Shown here: piece by piece, positions 1 to 8,274 of the stretch
Layout: each line of letters begins with the position of its first letter
How positions within the stretch are numbered: the stretch's first letter is position 1
Assembly: GCA_965215145.1 (NCBI GenBank)
Contig: OZ244038.1
Coordinates: forward strand, 2,852,001 to 2,916,000
DNA length: 64,000 nt
Source of the DNA: G965215145 sp965215145
Lineage (GTDB): Bacteria > Bacteroidota > Rhodothermia > Rhodothermales > JANQRZ01
Direction of reading: 5' to 3'
Program-made: the position numbers and the translations under genes
The notes under the pieces: generated by a model
Databases searched by the model: none
The model's input: only the letters and a program-made list of their open reading frames with translations
Told to the model about the DNA's origin: nothing

Positions 1-360
1 TGCTGCCTCGAAGCACGCCGCGATGGCCGCCAGCACCGCCCCCGGCTGCTCGAACACGAGCCGGTTCTCGAAGCGCACTACGTGGATGCCCAGCCGCGCG
101 AGGTCCCGCGTCCGCGCCACGTCGTAGGCCGCCCGCGCCGGGTCCTCGTGAACGGCCCCGTCGAGCTCCACGGCCAGCTGCTCGGCGGGGCAGTAGAAGT
201 CGAGGACGTACGGCCCCACGCCGAACTGCCGGCGGAAGCGGCGTCCCCCGAGTCGCCGTCGCTTCAGGCGGGTCCAGAGCGCGGCCTCGGCGGGGGTGCC
301 GTGGGAGCGGAGCCGGCGGCGGGTGGGCTTCTGGTGGGTACGGTTGAAGAGACGGTCCAT
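1..360 (-). CDS. DUF559 / VSR-like endonuclease-domain protein (3' end outside window)
   Basis: The 120 visible codons are open to the window edge, so the C-terminus is missing. The protein matches the DUF559 family, which has a very-short-patch-repair-like PD-(D/E)XK fold. Seen: an Arg-rich N-terminus, then GTPAEAALW (residues 21-29), FRRQFGVGP (42-50), VLDFYC with D54, and VELDG with E65 and D67 followed by H71, which is the family's D...ExD core. The ATG at 360 is chosen because the family normally starts 15-20 residues before the TPAE motif. The family is probably a DNA nuclease, but its biological role is poorly known and it is often found alone, as here. The identity is firm; the activity is inferred. 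Confidence 0.85.
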   Translation of the reverse strand, partial: MDRLFNRTHQKPTRRRLRSHGTPAEAALWTRLKRRRLGGRRFRRQFGVGPYVLDFYCPAEQLAVELDGAVHEDPARAAYDVARTRDLARLGIHVVRFENRLVFEQPGAVLAAIAACFEAA

Positions 361-484
361 CGGCGCGGAGGCTTTCCCCGGTAGACGCCGCCCTCTCGTC
401 GTTGCAACTCCCGCTCGGCACCCCCCGTTTTGGCCGTGCATCGGGCTACGGGACGAGTCCCTGCGCCCTCAGGCACATCCAAAA

Positions 485-509
485 CTGTCCCCCTTCAGAA
501 GGGGGACAG
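485..509. repeat. Perfect 12-bp-stem palindrome
   Basis: CTGTCCCCCTTC, one central base, then its exact reverse complement. It lies in the 214-bp gap between lspA and the DUF559 gene, both on the minus strand; I see no gene in the rest of the gap. There is no T-run, so it is more like a mobile REP-type palindrome than an intrinsic terminator. Confidence 0.7.
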
Positions 510-574
510 CTTGTCGTCCCCTGAGCAGGAGGCGAAGCCGACGCGATGGGACGAGAAGCGGGGGGTGGTCCCCG

Positions 575-1270
575 TCACCCCTCGGCGGGGCGCTCGACGG
601 GCGGGGGCGCGGCGGGGAGCGGAGGCGAGGGGACGACCACATCCACATCGAGCCCGGGCGGAACCGGAGCGGGCGGGGCATCGAGCGCCGCCTTCGCTTC
701 GCGCTCGGCCTCCTGCTGCTCGGCGAGGGCGCGGTGGAACCGGCCCTGGAACAGCAGGATCGCCCCGACGCCGCCCATCACGGCGAGGTCGGCGACGTTG
801 CCGATGGGGAAGAGCGCGAGGTAGTCGCCGCCGACGAGCGGCCAGCTCTCGGGCAGCGTGCCGCGCCAGAGGTCGAGGTGGAGGAAGTCCACGACCTCCC
901 CCTGGAACAGCGGGGCCACGCCGTAGATCACCCCGTAGAGCGTCCGGTCGATCACGTTGCCGACGGCGCCGCCGACGATGACGGCCAGCGCGAGGCGGTA
1001 CCCGAACGGCCCGCGCCGCACGACCCACAGGTACCCGAGGATGGCGACGGTGGCGAGCAGGGAGAAGATCGCCAGGAACCCCGGCGGCCCGAGCTCCAGC
1101 CCCCACGCCATGCCGGGGTTCGTCGTGTACGTCAGCTTCAGCCAGTCGCCGAGGACGGGGACGGAGCGGCCGAAGTTCGCCATGTGCCCGTAGGCCAGCC
1201 ACTCGACGGCCGCCCACTTCGTGAGCTGGTCGGTGACGACGATGGCGAGGGCAACCCAGAGGACGCGCAT
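575..1270 (-). CDS. lspA: Lipoprotein signal peptidase (signal peptidase II)
   Basis: Aspartyl membrane protease that removes the signal peptide of diacylglyceryl-modified prolipoproteins. The length is 231 aa against a usual 150-200. The two catalytic aspartate motifs are present: GNVIDR (D108) and FPIGNVAD (D161), with four hydrophobic segments. The excess is an Ala/Pro-rich C-terminal tail (about 180-231) of no recognised domain. The long loop between the two motifs (110-150) is typical of Bacteroidota LspA. It lies downstream of the DksA-like gene on the same strand, a pairing (dksA-lspA-ileS order) common in this phylum. Several lipoproteins in this window would be its substrates. Confidence 0.95.
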   Translation of the reverse strand: MRVLWVALAIVVTDQLTKWAAVEWLAYGHMANFGRSVPVLGDWLKLTYTTNPGMAWGLELGPPGFLAIFSLLATVAILGYLWVVRRGPFGYRLALAVIVGGAVGNVIDRTLYGVIYGVAPLFQGEVVDFLHLDLWRGTLPESWPLVGGDYLALFPIGNVADLAVMGGVGAILLFQGRFHRALAEQQEAEREAKAALDAPPAPVPPGLDVDVVVPSPPLPAAPPPVERPAEG

Positions 1271-1274
1271 TCGG

Positions 1275-1343
1275 GGATTTGTGAGTTTTGAGCGCTGAGT
1301 TTTGAGTGAGGGGACTCACGACCCATAACTCACAACCCACAGC
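1275..1343. repeat. Intergenic heptad-repeat palindrome
   Basis: Left arm built of TTTTGAG/TGTGAGT-like heptads, right arm the imperfect complement (ACTCAC...ACTCACAACCC). It fills the gap between lspA and the DksA-like gene. Same architecture as the elements at about 14.6, 15.4, 26.0, 26.7 and 41.9 kb. Confidence 0.6.
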
Positions 1344-1346
1344 CCG

Positions 1347-1766
1347 CTACTTCTGCTTGCGCTTGGCCTCGATGGAGATCTCCGTGTGGGGGACGGCGCG
1401 GAGGCGCTCCTTCGGGATGGGCTCGCCGGTGACCTTGCAGACGCCGTAGGTCCGGTTCGCGATCCGGTCGAGCGCGCGGTCGAGGTAGCCGACGTACTTC
1501 TGCTGGCGGGCGATCATGAGGTAGAGCTTCTCGCGCTCCATCGCGTCGGTGCCGGCGTCGGCCATGTGGAATGAGTAGGCGGAGTCGCCCTCGTGCTCGC
1601 GGCTGTCGGCGATCTGCGCCCGCATGGCGTCGATGTCCTCGAGGGCGTCGGCGCGCTTCTTCTGGATCAGCGCGCGGAACTCCTCCAGCTCCGCGTCCGA
1701 GAAGGGCGTGCGGCGGTCCTCGGCGGGGCCGTTTAGGGAGGGATTTCCGTTGGCGGGTTCGGACAT
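1347..1766 (-). CDS. DksA/TraR-family protein with degenerate zinc finger
   Basis: 139 aa. A coiled-coil N-terminal half (residues 20-100) with the tip-region residues MADAGTDAMEREK (68-80) is followed by the DksA C-terminal block YGVCKVTGEPIPKERL (107-122). Only C110 of the usual four zinc cysteines remains; this is common in Bacteroidota DksA-like proteins, where TGEPIP replaces the second half of the finger. Likely an RNA-polymerase secondary-channel binder that modulates transcription initiation, possibly with ppGpp. Located between ileS (upstream) and lspA (downstream), all on the minus strand, suggesting one transcript. Exact regulatory role not determinable here. Confidence 0.85.
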   Translation of the reverse strand: MSEPANGNPSLNGPAEDRRTPFSDAELEEFRALIQKKRADALEDIDAMRAQIADSREHEGDSAYSFHMADAGTDAMEREKLYLMIARQQKYVGYLDRALDRIANRTYGVCKVTGEPIPKERLRAVPHTEISIEAKRKQK

Positions 1767-1807
1767 ATCAGGGGAGGGAGCCGGTGGCTCAGAAGGTGGG
1801 GCAGCGC

Positions 1808-4800
1808 TCAGGGGCCCGCGCGGCGGACGCCGATCTCGACGGGCTCGCCCGCGATCTCGAACTCGCCGGCGGCCTCGCCGCCGACGGACTCGCCGCCGGC
1901 GGATTCGCCATTGGCCGCCCGCAAAGACTCAGCCAACGTCTCCCCCCGGATGGACTCGGCGTGAGCCTCGACGGCGTCTGCGACGAGGCCCGCGGCGCGG
2001 AAGATAACTCCGATCCGGTCCGAGACCTCGAAGCCGGCCTGCTTGCGGAGGCCCTGCACGCGGTTGACGAACTCGCGCGCGGCGCCCTCCCGCCGGAGGT
2101 CGTCGGTGAGGGTGGGGTCGAGCGAGACGGTGACGGCGACGTTGTCGGCCGTCTCCTGCCCGACGAGGCGGCCCTCGACGCCCGCGCTCTGGAGCTCGAC
2201 GTCGCCGGGGCCGAACGTTTCGGGCTCGCCGTCGAGGTCGAGCGTGACGGAGCCGCCCTGCTCATACTCCGCGATCTGCTCCGGCGTCATCGCCTCGATG
2301 GCCGCCTTCGCCGCCTTCATCCGCTTCCCCAGCCGGCGGCCGAGCGCCTTGAAGTTCGGCCGCGCCGTCTTGCTGACGAGCGGGCTCGACGCGGGGATGG
2401 CCTCCAGCCGCTTCACGTTCACCTCGTCCAGCACGATGCCCTCGACCGAGCGGAGCACGTCCTCCTCGACGCCGCCGACGCCGACGACGACGGCGAGGCT
2501 GCCGAGCGGCTGGCGGACGTTGACGCCGGCCTCGTTACGCAGGGCCAGCGTCACCGATGCCACCCGCCGCGCGAGCGCCATCCGCGCCTCCAGCGCCTCG
2601 CCCACGGCGGCCTCGTCCACCGCCGGGAAGTCGGTGAGGTGAACGGAGAGCGGTTGGTCTTCGCTGCTCGCCGTGAGGTTGCCGAACAGCCACTCCGCGT
2701 AGAACGGGGCGAGGGGCGCCATCAGCTTCGCCAGCGCGAGGAGGCACTCGTAGACCGTCTCGTAAGCAGCCTGCTTGTCGGTACTGTCCCCCACCTCCCG
2801 ATTCCCATCCCCCATCCCCCCGCCTTTCCAGAACCGGCGGCGGCTCCGGCGGAGGTACCAGTTCGAGAGGTCGTCCACGAACGTCTCGACGGCGCGGGCG
2901 GCCTGCGTCGGGTGGTACGCCTCCAGCGCGGCGTCCACGGCGGCCGTCGTCGTGCTCAGCCGCGAGAGGATCCAGCGGTCGAGCTCGGCGCGCGCGGGCA
3001 GCGGCGTGGCGGCCTCGGCGTCGTAGGCGAACCGGTCGAGGTTGGCGTAGGTGGCGAAGAAGCGGTACGTGTTGGTGACGGTCCCGAACAGCTTCCGCCT
3101 GGTCTCCTCGACGGCGCGGTCGGAGTAGCGGAGGCTCTCCCACGGCGCCGACTGGCTCATCATCGTCCACCGCACGGGGTCGGCCCCGTGGCGCTGGATC
3201 GTCTCGAAGGGGTCGACGGTGTTGCCGACCGACTTCGACATCTTCGCGCCCTGCTCGTCGAGGACGAGGCCGTTGACGACGACGTTGCGGTAGGCGAGGT
3301 CGTCGCGGACGAGCGCGGCGATGGCGTGGAGCGTGTAGAACCACCCGCGCGTCTGGTCCACCCCCTCGGCGATGAAGTCCGCGGGGACGTTGCGCTCGGC
3401 GGCCTCCCGGTTCTCGAACGGGTAGTGCCACTGCGCGTACGGCATCGCGCCCGAGTCGAACCACACGTCGAGGAGGTCGGGCACGCGGCGGTACGTGGCG
3501 CCGCCCTTTTCCTCAGGGGCCGGCCAGGTGATCGCGTCCACGAAGGGCCGGTGCAGGTCCAGCTCGCCCGTCTCGGGGTTAATCGCCTCCGGGGGGAAGT
3601 CGCCGCCCACCCGCTCGCGCAGCTCCTCGACGGAGCCGATCACGACCACGTCGTCGGGGTCCTGGTCGTTGACCCAGATGGGGAGCGGGGTGCCCCAGTA
3701 GCGCATCCGGGAGATCGCCCAGTCGACGTTGTTTTCGAGCCACTGCCCGAAGCGCCCCTCGCCGATCCCCTCGGGCTGCCAGTTGACCTGCCGGTTCAGC
3801 TCGACCATCCGGTCGCGGATGGCGGTCGTGCGGATGAACCAGCTCTCGACGGGGTACGACATCAGCGGCGTGCCCTTCCGCCAGTCGTGGGGGTAGTTGT
3901 GGAGGTAACTATCCTCTCGGAAGAGAAGACCCCGTTGGCGAAGGTCGCGAATGATAGGCCGATCAGCATCCTTAAACCACAGACCGCCGACCACCGGGAG
4001 CCCCTCGCGAAATCGACCGCTAGACTCCACGGGATTGAAGAGCCACAGATCGTTCTTCCGTCCAACCTCAAAGTCATCGGCTCCAAAGGCTGGGGCGACG
4101 TGGACCACGCCTGTGCCATCGTCCGTCGTGACGAAATCGGCGAGGACGACGCGCCACATTAGGTTTGCTTTCTGCTCCGCAACCCATTGAGGCGAGTTAA
4201 GGCGGCCGATGTTGAACACGCGGGTAATTGCATCCCACGACTCAATCTCCTGCTGCCATAGCTGAGCCACCTCTTCCCTATCAATTATGCAGGGTGACTC
4301 GTATTCCCTTCCTACAAGGTCGGCGCCTGTCATCTCCTTGACGACCTCGTATTCCCCATCCAGCACCTCCAGCCGCGCCTTCGCTAGAATCAAAAACTCC
4401 GCCCCCTTCTCTTCTCTCTCCTCCCTCCCCACCCGCACCTTCACGTACTCGATCCCCTCCCCCACGGCGAGGGCGGCGTTGGCGGGGAGCGTCCACGGTG
4501 TCGTCGTCCACGCGAGGAAGTGGGTGTCCCGTTCGCCGTCCACGGGGAAGCGGACGTAGACGCTGGGGTCCTGGACCTCCTGGTAGCCGAGCGAGACCTC
4601 GTGGCTGGAGAGGACGGTGCCGGAGCCGGGGCTGTACCACTGGATCTTGTGGCCGCGGTACAGGAACGACCTAGGCGGGTCATCCTCAGTGCGCCGCTCG
4701 GAGATCCGCTTCAGCAGGTTCCAGACGCTCTCGATGTAGTCGTTGTGGAAGGTGACGTAGGGGTCCGAGAGGTCGACCCAGTAGCCCATCCGCCGGGTGA

Positions 4801-5203
4801 GGTCGTCCCAGAGATCCTTGTAGCGGAGCACGCTCCGCCGGCACGCCGCGTTGTACTCGGCGACGCCGTACGCCTCGACCTGGTGGCGCCCCTCCAACCC
4901 GAGCTCCTTCTCGACCTCGATCTCGACGGGGAGCCCGTGGGTGTCCCAGCCTGCCTTGCGATCTACCCGATACCCCTTCATCGTGCGGTAACGGCAGAAG
5001 AGGTCCTTCAGCGTGCGCGACATCACGTGGTGGATGCCGGGCTTGCCGTTGGCCGTCGGCGGCCCCTCGTAGAACACGAACGGCGGCGCGCCCTCGCGGA
5101 TGGCGAGGCTCTGGGCGAAGACGTCGTGCTCGTCCCAGAAGCCGAGGGTCTCGGCCTCCTGCCGGGCGTGGTCGAAGCCCTGGGCGTCGGGGTAGAGCGG
5201 CAT
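1808..5203 (-). CDS. ileS: Isoleucine-tRNA ligase
   Basis: Class I aminoacyl-tRNA synthetase charging tRNA-Ile; cytoplasmic. 1131 aa from the ATG at 5203, which begins the conserved MPLYPDAQGF region; in-frame sequence further upstream is atypical and excluded. Signatures: GIHH (about 56-59, HIGH equivalent), CP1 editing domain roughly 180-450, KMSKS (about 652-656), WYLRRSRRRFW in the anticodon-binding domain, and a long C-terminal extension with DUF5915-like features. Two oddities: a stretch of visibly lower GC and different codon use from about 3890 to 4460 (residues about 245-435, the editing domain), and a GGGMGDGNREVGDS insertion after RRRFWK, encoded by CCCCCAT-type repeats at about 2785-2822. 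Confidence 0.95.
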   Translation of the reverse strand: MPLYPDAQGFDHARQEAETLGFWDEHDVFAQSLAIREGAPPFVFYEGPPTANGKPGIHHVMSRTLKDLFCRYRTMKGYRVDRKAGWDTHGLPVEIEVEKELGLEGRHQVEAYGVAEYNAACRRSVLRYKDLWDDLTRRMGYWVDLSDPYVTFHNDYIESVWNLLKRISERRTEDDPPRSFLYRGHKIQWYSPGSGTVLSSHEVSLGYQEVQDPSVYVRFPVDGERDTHFLAWTTTPWTLPANAALAVGEGIEYVKVRVGREEREEKGAEFLILAKARLEVLDGEYEVVKEMTGADLVGREYESPCIIDREEVAQLWQQEIESWDAITRVFNIGRLNSPQWVAEQKANLMWRVVLADFVTTDDGTGVVHVAPAFGADDFEVGRKNDLWLFNPVESSGRFREGLPVVGGLWFKDADRPIIRDLRQRGLLFREDSYLHNYPHDWRKGTPLMSYPVESWFIRTTAIRDRMVELNRQVNWQPEGIGEGRFGQWLENNVDWAISRMRYWGTPLPIWVNDQDPDDVVVIGSVEELRERVGGDFPPEAINPETGELDLHRPFVDAITWPAPEEKGGATYRRVPDLLDVWFDSGAMPYAQWHYPFENREAAERNVPADFIAEGVDQTRGWFYTLHAIAALVRDDLAYRNVVVNGLVLDEQGAKMSKSVGNTVDPFETIQRHGADPVRWTMMSQSAPWESLRYSDRAVEETRRKLFGTVTNTYRFFATYANLDRFAYDAEAATPLPARAELDRWILSRLSTTTAAVDAALEAYHPTQAARAVETFVDDLSNWYLRRSRRRFWKGGGMGDGNREVGDSTDKQAAYETVYECLLALAKLMAPLAPFYAEWLFGNLTASSEDQPLSVHLTDFPAVDEAAVGEALEARMALARRVASVTLALRNEAGVNVRQPLGSLAVVVGVGGVEEDVLRSVEGIVLDEVNVKRLEAIPASSPLVSKTARPNFKALGRRLGKRMKAAKAAIEAMTPEQIAEYEQGGSVTLDLDGEPETFGPGDVELQSAGVEGRLVGQETADNVAVTVSLDPTLTDDLRREGAAREFVNRVQGLRKQAGFEVSDRIGVIFRAAGLVADAVEAHAESIRGETLAESLRAANGESAGGESVGGEAAGEFEIAGEPVEIGVRRAGP

Positions 5204-5263
5204 AGCGGAGGCCGGGAGCGGCGGTTCGGGGCGGGCGCCGAAAATACCGAGCGCCCCACCCGC

Positions 5264-5293
5264 CCGTGTGCACCCGCCGTGAAGCGGCTGGCG
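5264..5293. repeat. Left copy of 30-bp direct repeat flanking the DUF433/DUF5615 TA module
   Basis: Shares CCGTGTG and CGCCGTGAAGCG blocks with the copy 670 bp to the right, about 24 of 30 positions by eye. The right copy touches the 3' flank of katG. Confidence 0.55.
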
Positions 5294-5326
5294 GCGTATG
5301 TTGACAGCGGACTCATCGCTGCTACC

Positions 5327-5551
5327 ATGTCTGCCGACTGGCACGACCTCATCGAGAGCACGCCCGAGGTGCTGCGAGGGAAGCCTCGCCTGAAGGGCAC
5401 CCGCATCCCCGTGGCCCTCGTGCTGGGTTACCTCGCCGCGGGTCACAACGTCCCTTCGATCCAGGACGAGCTGCCGGACGTGACGCCGGACCACGTCCGC
5501 GCCTGCCTCGCCTACGCCCGCGCGCTGGCCGATTTCGAGTTGGCCGCCTGA
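5327..5551 (+). CDS. DUF433 antitoxin
   Basis: 74 aa. DUF433 winged-helix proteins are antitoxins of DUF5615 PIN-like toxins. Diagnostic features: GKPRLKGTRIPVALVLGYLAAG (split across residues 18-39) and LPDVTPDHVRACLAYA, the helix-turn-helix ending that is typical of the family. The ATG at 5327 is chosen because it starts 8 residues before the family motif; in-frame sequence further upstream is the ileS shadow. The stop overlaps the next gene's ATG (TGATG-type junction), implying translational coupling. The pair lies between ileS and katG in opposite orientation to both and is bordered by 30-bp direct repeats. Confidence 0.88.
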   Translation: MSADWHDLIESTPEVLRGKPRLKGTRIPVALVLGYLAAGHNVPSIQDELPDVTPDHVRACLAYARALADFELAA

Positions 5552-5919
5552 TGCCGCTCCGCTTTTTCCTGGACCACTGCGTCCCCCGCTCTATCGGGGC
5601 CGCGCTGGAAGACGAGGGGGCCGAGGTGCTACGCCTCCGCGACCACCTCCCGACCGACGCCCTCGACCCGGCCGTCATCGGGCGCGCGCAGGAGCTCGGC
5701 GCTGTCCTCGTGACCCTCAACGGCGACTTCGCGGACCTCGTCGCCTACCCACCTGACCGCTACGGCGGGATCATCGAGCTGCAGGTGCGCAACCGACCAG
5801 AGGCCCTCCCCCACATCGCCGCTCAGCTTCGTCGGCTCGTGGAGTCGCGCCCTGGGCCGGACGGCTATCGGGGCCTCCTCTTCCTCGTTGAACCGCACCG
5901 GGTCCGCCTCCGCGGATGA
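5551..5919 (+). CDS. DUF5615 PIN-like toxin
   Basis: 122 aa, Mut7-C/PIN-fold family. Visible acidic positions: FFLDHCVPRS (D8), then DHLPTD (D31, D36), and LVTLNGDFADL (D59), matching the DUF5615 pattern of an N-terminal LD and a central T-x-D-x-D/F block. Expected to be a Mg-dependent ribonuclease neutralised by the co-translated DUF433 partner. Target RNA unknown. Confidence 0.85.
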   Translation: MPLRFFLDHCVPRSIGAALEDEGAEVLRLRDHLPTDALDPAVIGRAQELGAVLVTLNGDFADLVAYPPDRYGGIIELQVRNRPEALPHIAAQLRRLVESRPGPDGYRGLLFLVEPHRVRLRG

Positions 5920-5933
5920 GGCGCCCCCGCCTG

Positions 5934-5963
5934 CCGTGTGGCGCCGCCGTGAAGCGTCCTGCG
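5934..5963. repeat. Right copy of 30-bp direct repeat, just beyond katG stop
   Basis: See the left copy at 5264. It ends 2 bp before the katG stop codon, so the TA module sits at the 3' edge of katG. Confidence 0.55.
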
Positions 5964-5965
5964 TG

Positions 5966-8215
5966 CTACGCCCGCACGTCGAAGCGGTCGAGGTTCATCA
6001 CCTTCGTCCAGGCGGCCACGAAGTCGCGGACGAACTTCTCCCCGGCGCCATCCTGCGCGTAGACCTCGGCGAGGGCGCGGAGCTGCGAGTTCGAGCCGAA
6101 GACGAGGTCGACCCGCGTGGCGGTCCAGCGCGGCTCCCCCGTCGTGCGGTCGCGGCCCTCGAACACCTGGGCGTCGTCGGACGTGGGGGTCCAGGCCGTG
6201 CCCATGTCGAGGAGGTTGCGGAAGAAGTCGTTCGTCAGCACGCCCGGCCGGTCCGTGAGCACGCCGTGCTCGGCGCCGCCGTGGTTGGCGCCCAGGGCGC
6301 GGAGGCCGCCGACCAGGACCGTCATTTCCGGGGCCGAGAGCGCCAGGAGGTGCGCCCGGTCCACGAGCAGCGCCTCGGTGGGCACGGCGACGTCGGCGTG
6401 GAGGTAGTTGCGGAACCCGTCGGCCTTCGGCTCCAGCGGCTCGAACGAATCGGCGTCCGTCTGCTCCGCGGTCGCGTCCGTGCGGCCGGGGGTGAAGGGG
6501 ACCGCGACGTCGTGGCCGGCGTCCCGCGCCGCCTGCTCGACGGCCGCCGTGCCGGCGAGCACGATGAGATCGGCGAGGGAGACGCGCTTCGTCCCTTCGG
6601 CTCCGCTCAGGGCAGGCTCCTGCGCGTCGTTGAACCGCCGCTGGAGCCCCTCCAGCGTGCCGAGCACCCGCTCCAGCCGGGCGGGGTCGTTGGCCTCCCA
6701 GGAGCGCTGCGGCTCCAGGCGGATCCGCGCGCCGTTGGCGCCGCCGCGCTTGTCGGAGTTCCGGAATGTCGAGGCCGAGGCCCAAGCGACGAACACGAGG
6801 TCCGAGACGGAGAGGTCGGTGGCGAGGATGGCCTGCTTGAGGTCCTCGACGTCGTCCGCGTCCACGAGCGGATGGTCCGCGGCCGGGACGGGGTCCTGCC
6901 AGATGAAGTCCTCCGCCGGCACCTCGGGGCCGAGGTAGCGCTCCTTCGGGCCCATGTCGCGGTGGGTCAGCTTGAACCAGGCGCGGGCGAAGGCGTCGGC
7001 GAAGGCGTCGGGGTTGTCGCGGAAGCGGAGGGAGATCTCGCGGTAGGCGGGGTCCACCTTCAGCGCGAGGTCCGCCGTCGTCATCATCGTCGTGACGCGG
7101 CGGGACGGGTCGTGCGCGTCGGGCGCCATCTCGTCCTGCTCGACCTCCTCCGGCTGCCACTGCCACGCGCCGGCGGGGCTCTTCACGAGCTCGTACTCGT
7201 TGTCGAAGAGCATCTCGAAGTAGGTCATGTCCCACGCGACGGGCGTGGGCGTCCACGGGCCCTCGATCCCGCTGGTGATGGTGTGGCCGGCCTTCCCGCT
7301 CTCGAACCGGCTCGTCCAGCCGAGCCCCTGCTCGTGGACCTCGGCGCCCTCGGGCTCGCGGCCCACGTGCGCGGCGTCGCCGGCGCCGTGGCACTTCCCG
7401 AACGTGTGGCCCCCGGCGACCAGCGCGACGGTCTCCTCGTCGTCCATCGCCATCCGGCCGAACGTCTCGCGGATGTCGACGGCCGAGCGGGCGGGGTCGG
7501 GCTCGCCGTTGGGGCCCTCGGGGTTGACGTAGATGAGGCCCATCTGGACGGCGGCCAGGGGGTTCTGGAGCGCGCGGCCCTCGGCGTAGCGCTCGTCGCC
7601 CAGCCACTCCTTCTCCGTGCCCCAGTAGACATCGGCCTCGGGCTCGAAGATGTCCTCGCGCCCGCCGCCGAAGCCCGCCGTCTCGAACCCCATCGCCTCC
7701 AGGGCCACGTTGCCGGCGAGGATCATGAGGTCGGCCCAGGAGATGGCGTCGCCGTACTTCTGCTTGACGGGCCAGAGCAGCCGGCGGGCCTTGTCGAGGT
7801 TGGCGTTGTCGGGCCACGAGTTCAGCGGGGCGAACCGCTGCGTGCCGCTGGAGGAGCCGCCGCGGCCGTCGCTCACGCGGTAGGTGCCGGCGCTGTGCCA
7901 GGCCATGCGGATCATGAACGGCCCGTAGTGCCCGTAGTCGGCGGGCCACCACTCCTGCGAGTCCGTCATCAGGGTGTGGAGGTCCCGCTTCAGCGCGTCG
8001 TAGTCGAGCCCCCGGAACGCCTCGGCGTAGTCGAAGTCCGGGTCCAGGGGGCTGGCGGCCGGGGCGTTCTGGTGGAGGATCGAGAGGTCGAGCTGGTTGG
8101 GCCACCAGTCGCGGTTCGCTCGGCCCCGGCCTGGGGTGTGGCCGAAGGGGCACGTGCCGGTGCTGCTGCCGTTGCTGCTCTGCGCGGTGGTCTCGGGGTC
8201 GTGGGGGTAGGCCAT
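5966..8215 (-). CDS. katG: Catalase-peroxidase
   Basis: Haem enzyme that dismutates H2O2 and has peroxidase activity. 749 aa, normal for the family. Visible: the distal-site motif RMAWHSAGTYR (R103, W106, H107), LIYVNPEGP with the crosslinked tyrosine, the proximal-site motif VALVAGGHTFGKCHG, and the duplicated C-terminal peroxidase-like domain. An unusual PALSGAEG stretch at about residues 533-540 replaces the usual loop; its DNA (about 6595-6622) resembles a short mobile repeat known from many genomes, inserted in frame. The start at the ATG in MAYPHDPETT fits the family. No oxyR-type gene is adjacent. The DUF433/DUF5615 pair abuts its 3' end. Confidence 0.97.
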   Translation of the reverse strand: MAYPHDPETTAQSSNGSSTGTCPFGHTPGRGRANRDWWPNQLDLSILHQNAPAASPLDPDFDYAEAFRGLDYDALKRDLHTLMTDSQEWWPADYGHYGPFMIRMAWHSAGTYRVSDGRGGSSSGTQRFAPLNSWPDNANLDKARRLLWPVKQKYGDAISWADLMILAGNVALEAMGFETAGFGGGREDIFEPEADVYWGTEKEWLGDERYAEGRALQNPLAAVQMGLIYVNPEGPNGEPDPARSAVDIRETFGRMAMDDEETVALVAGGHTFGKCHGAGDAAHVGREPEGAEVHEQGLGWTSRFESGKAGHTITSGIEGPWTPTPVAWDMTYFEMLFDNEYELVKSPAGAWQWQPEEVEQDEMAPDAHDPSRRVTTMMTTADLALKVDPAYREISLRFRDNPDAFADAFARAWFKLTHRDMGPKERYLGPEVPAEDFIWQDPVPAADHPLVDADDVEDLKQAILATDLSVSDLVFVAWASASTFRNSDKRGGANGARIRLEPQRSWEANDPARLERVLGTLEGLQRRFNDAQEPALSGAEGTKRVSLADLIVLAGTAAVEQAARDAGHDVAVPFTPGRTDATAEQTDADSFEPLEPKADGFRNYLHADVAVPTEALLVDRAHLLALSAPEMTVLVGGLRALGANHGGAEHGVLTDRPGVLTNDFFRNLLDMGTAWTPTSDDAQVFEGRDRTTGEPRWTATRVDLVFGSNSQLRALAEVYAQDGAGEKFVRDFVAAWTKVMNLDRFDVRA

Positions 8216-8274
8216 CGGTGGCGGTGTGGGACGCGGGTAAAGGGGCAGTTCGAGGGGCTGCGAAGGTACGACCC

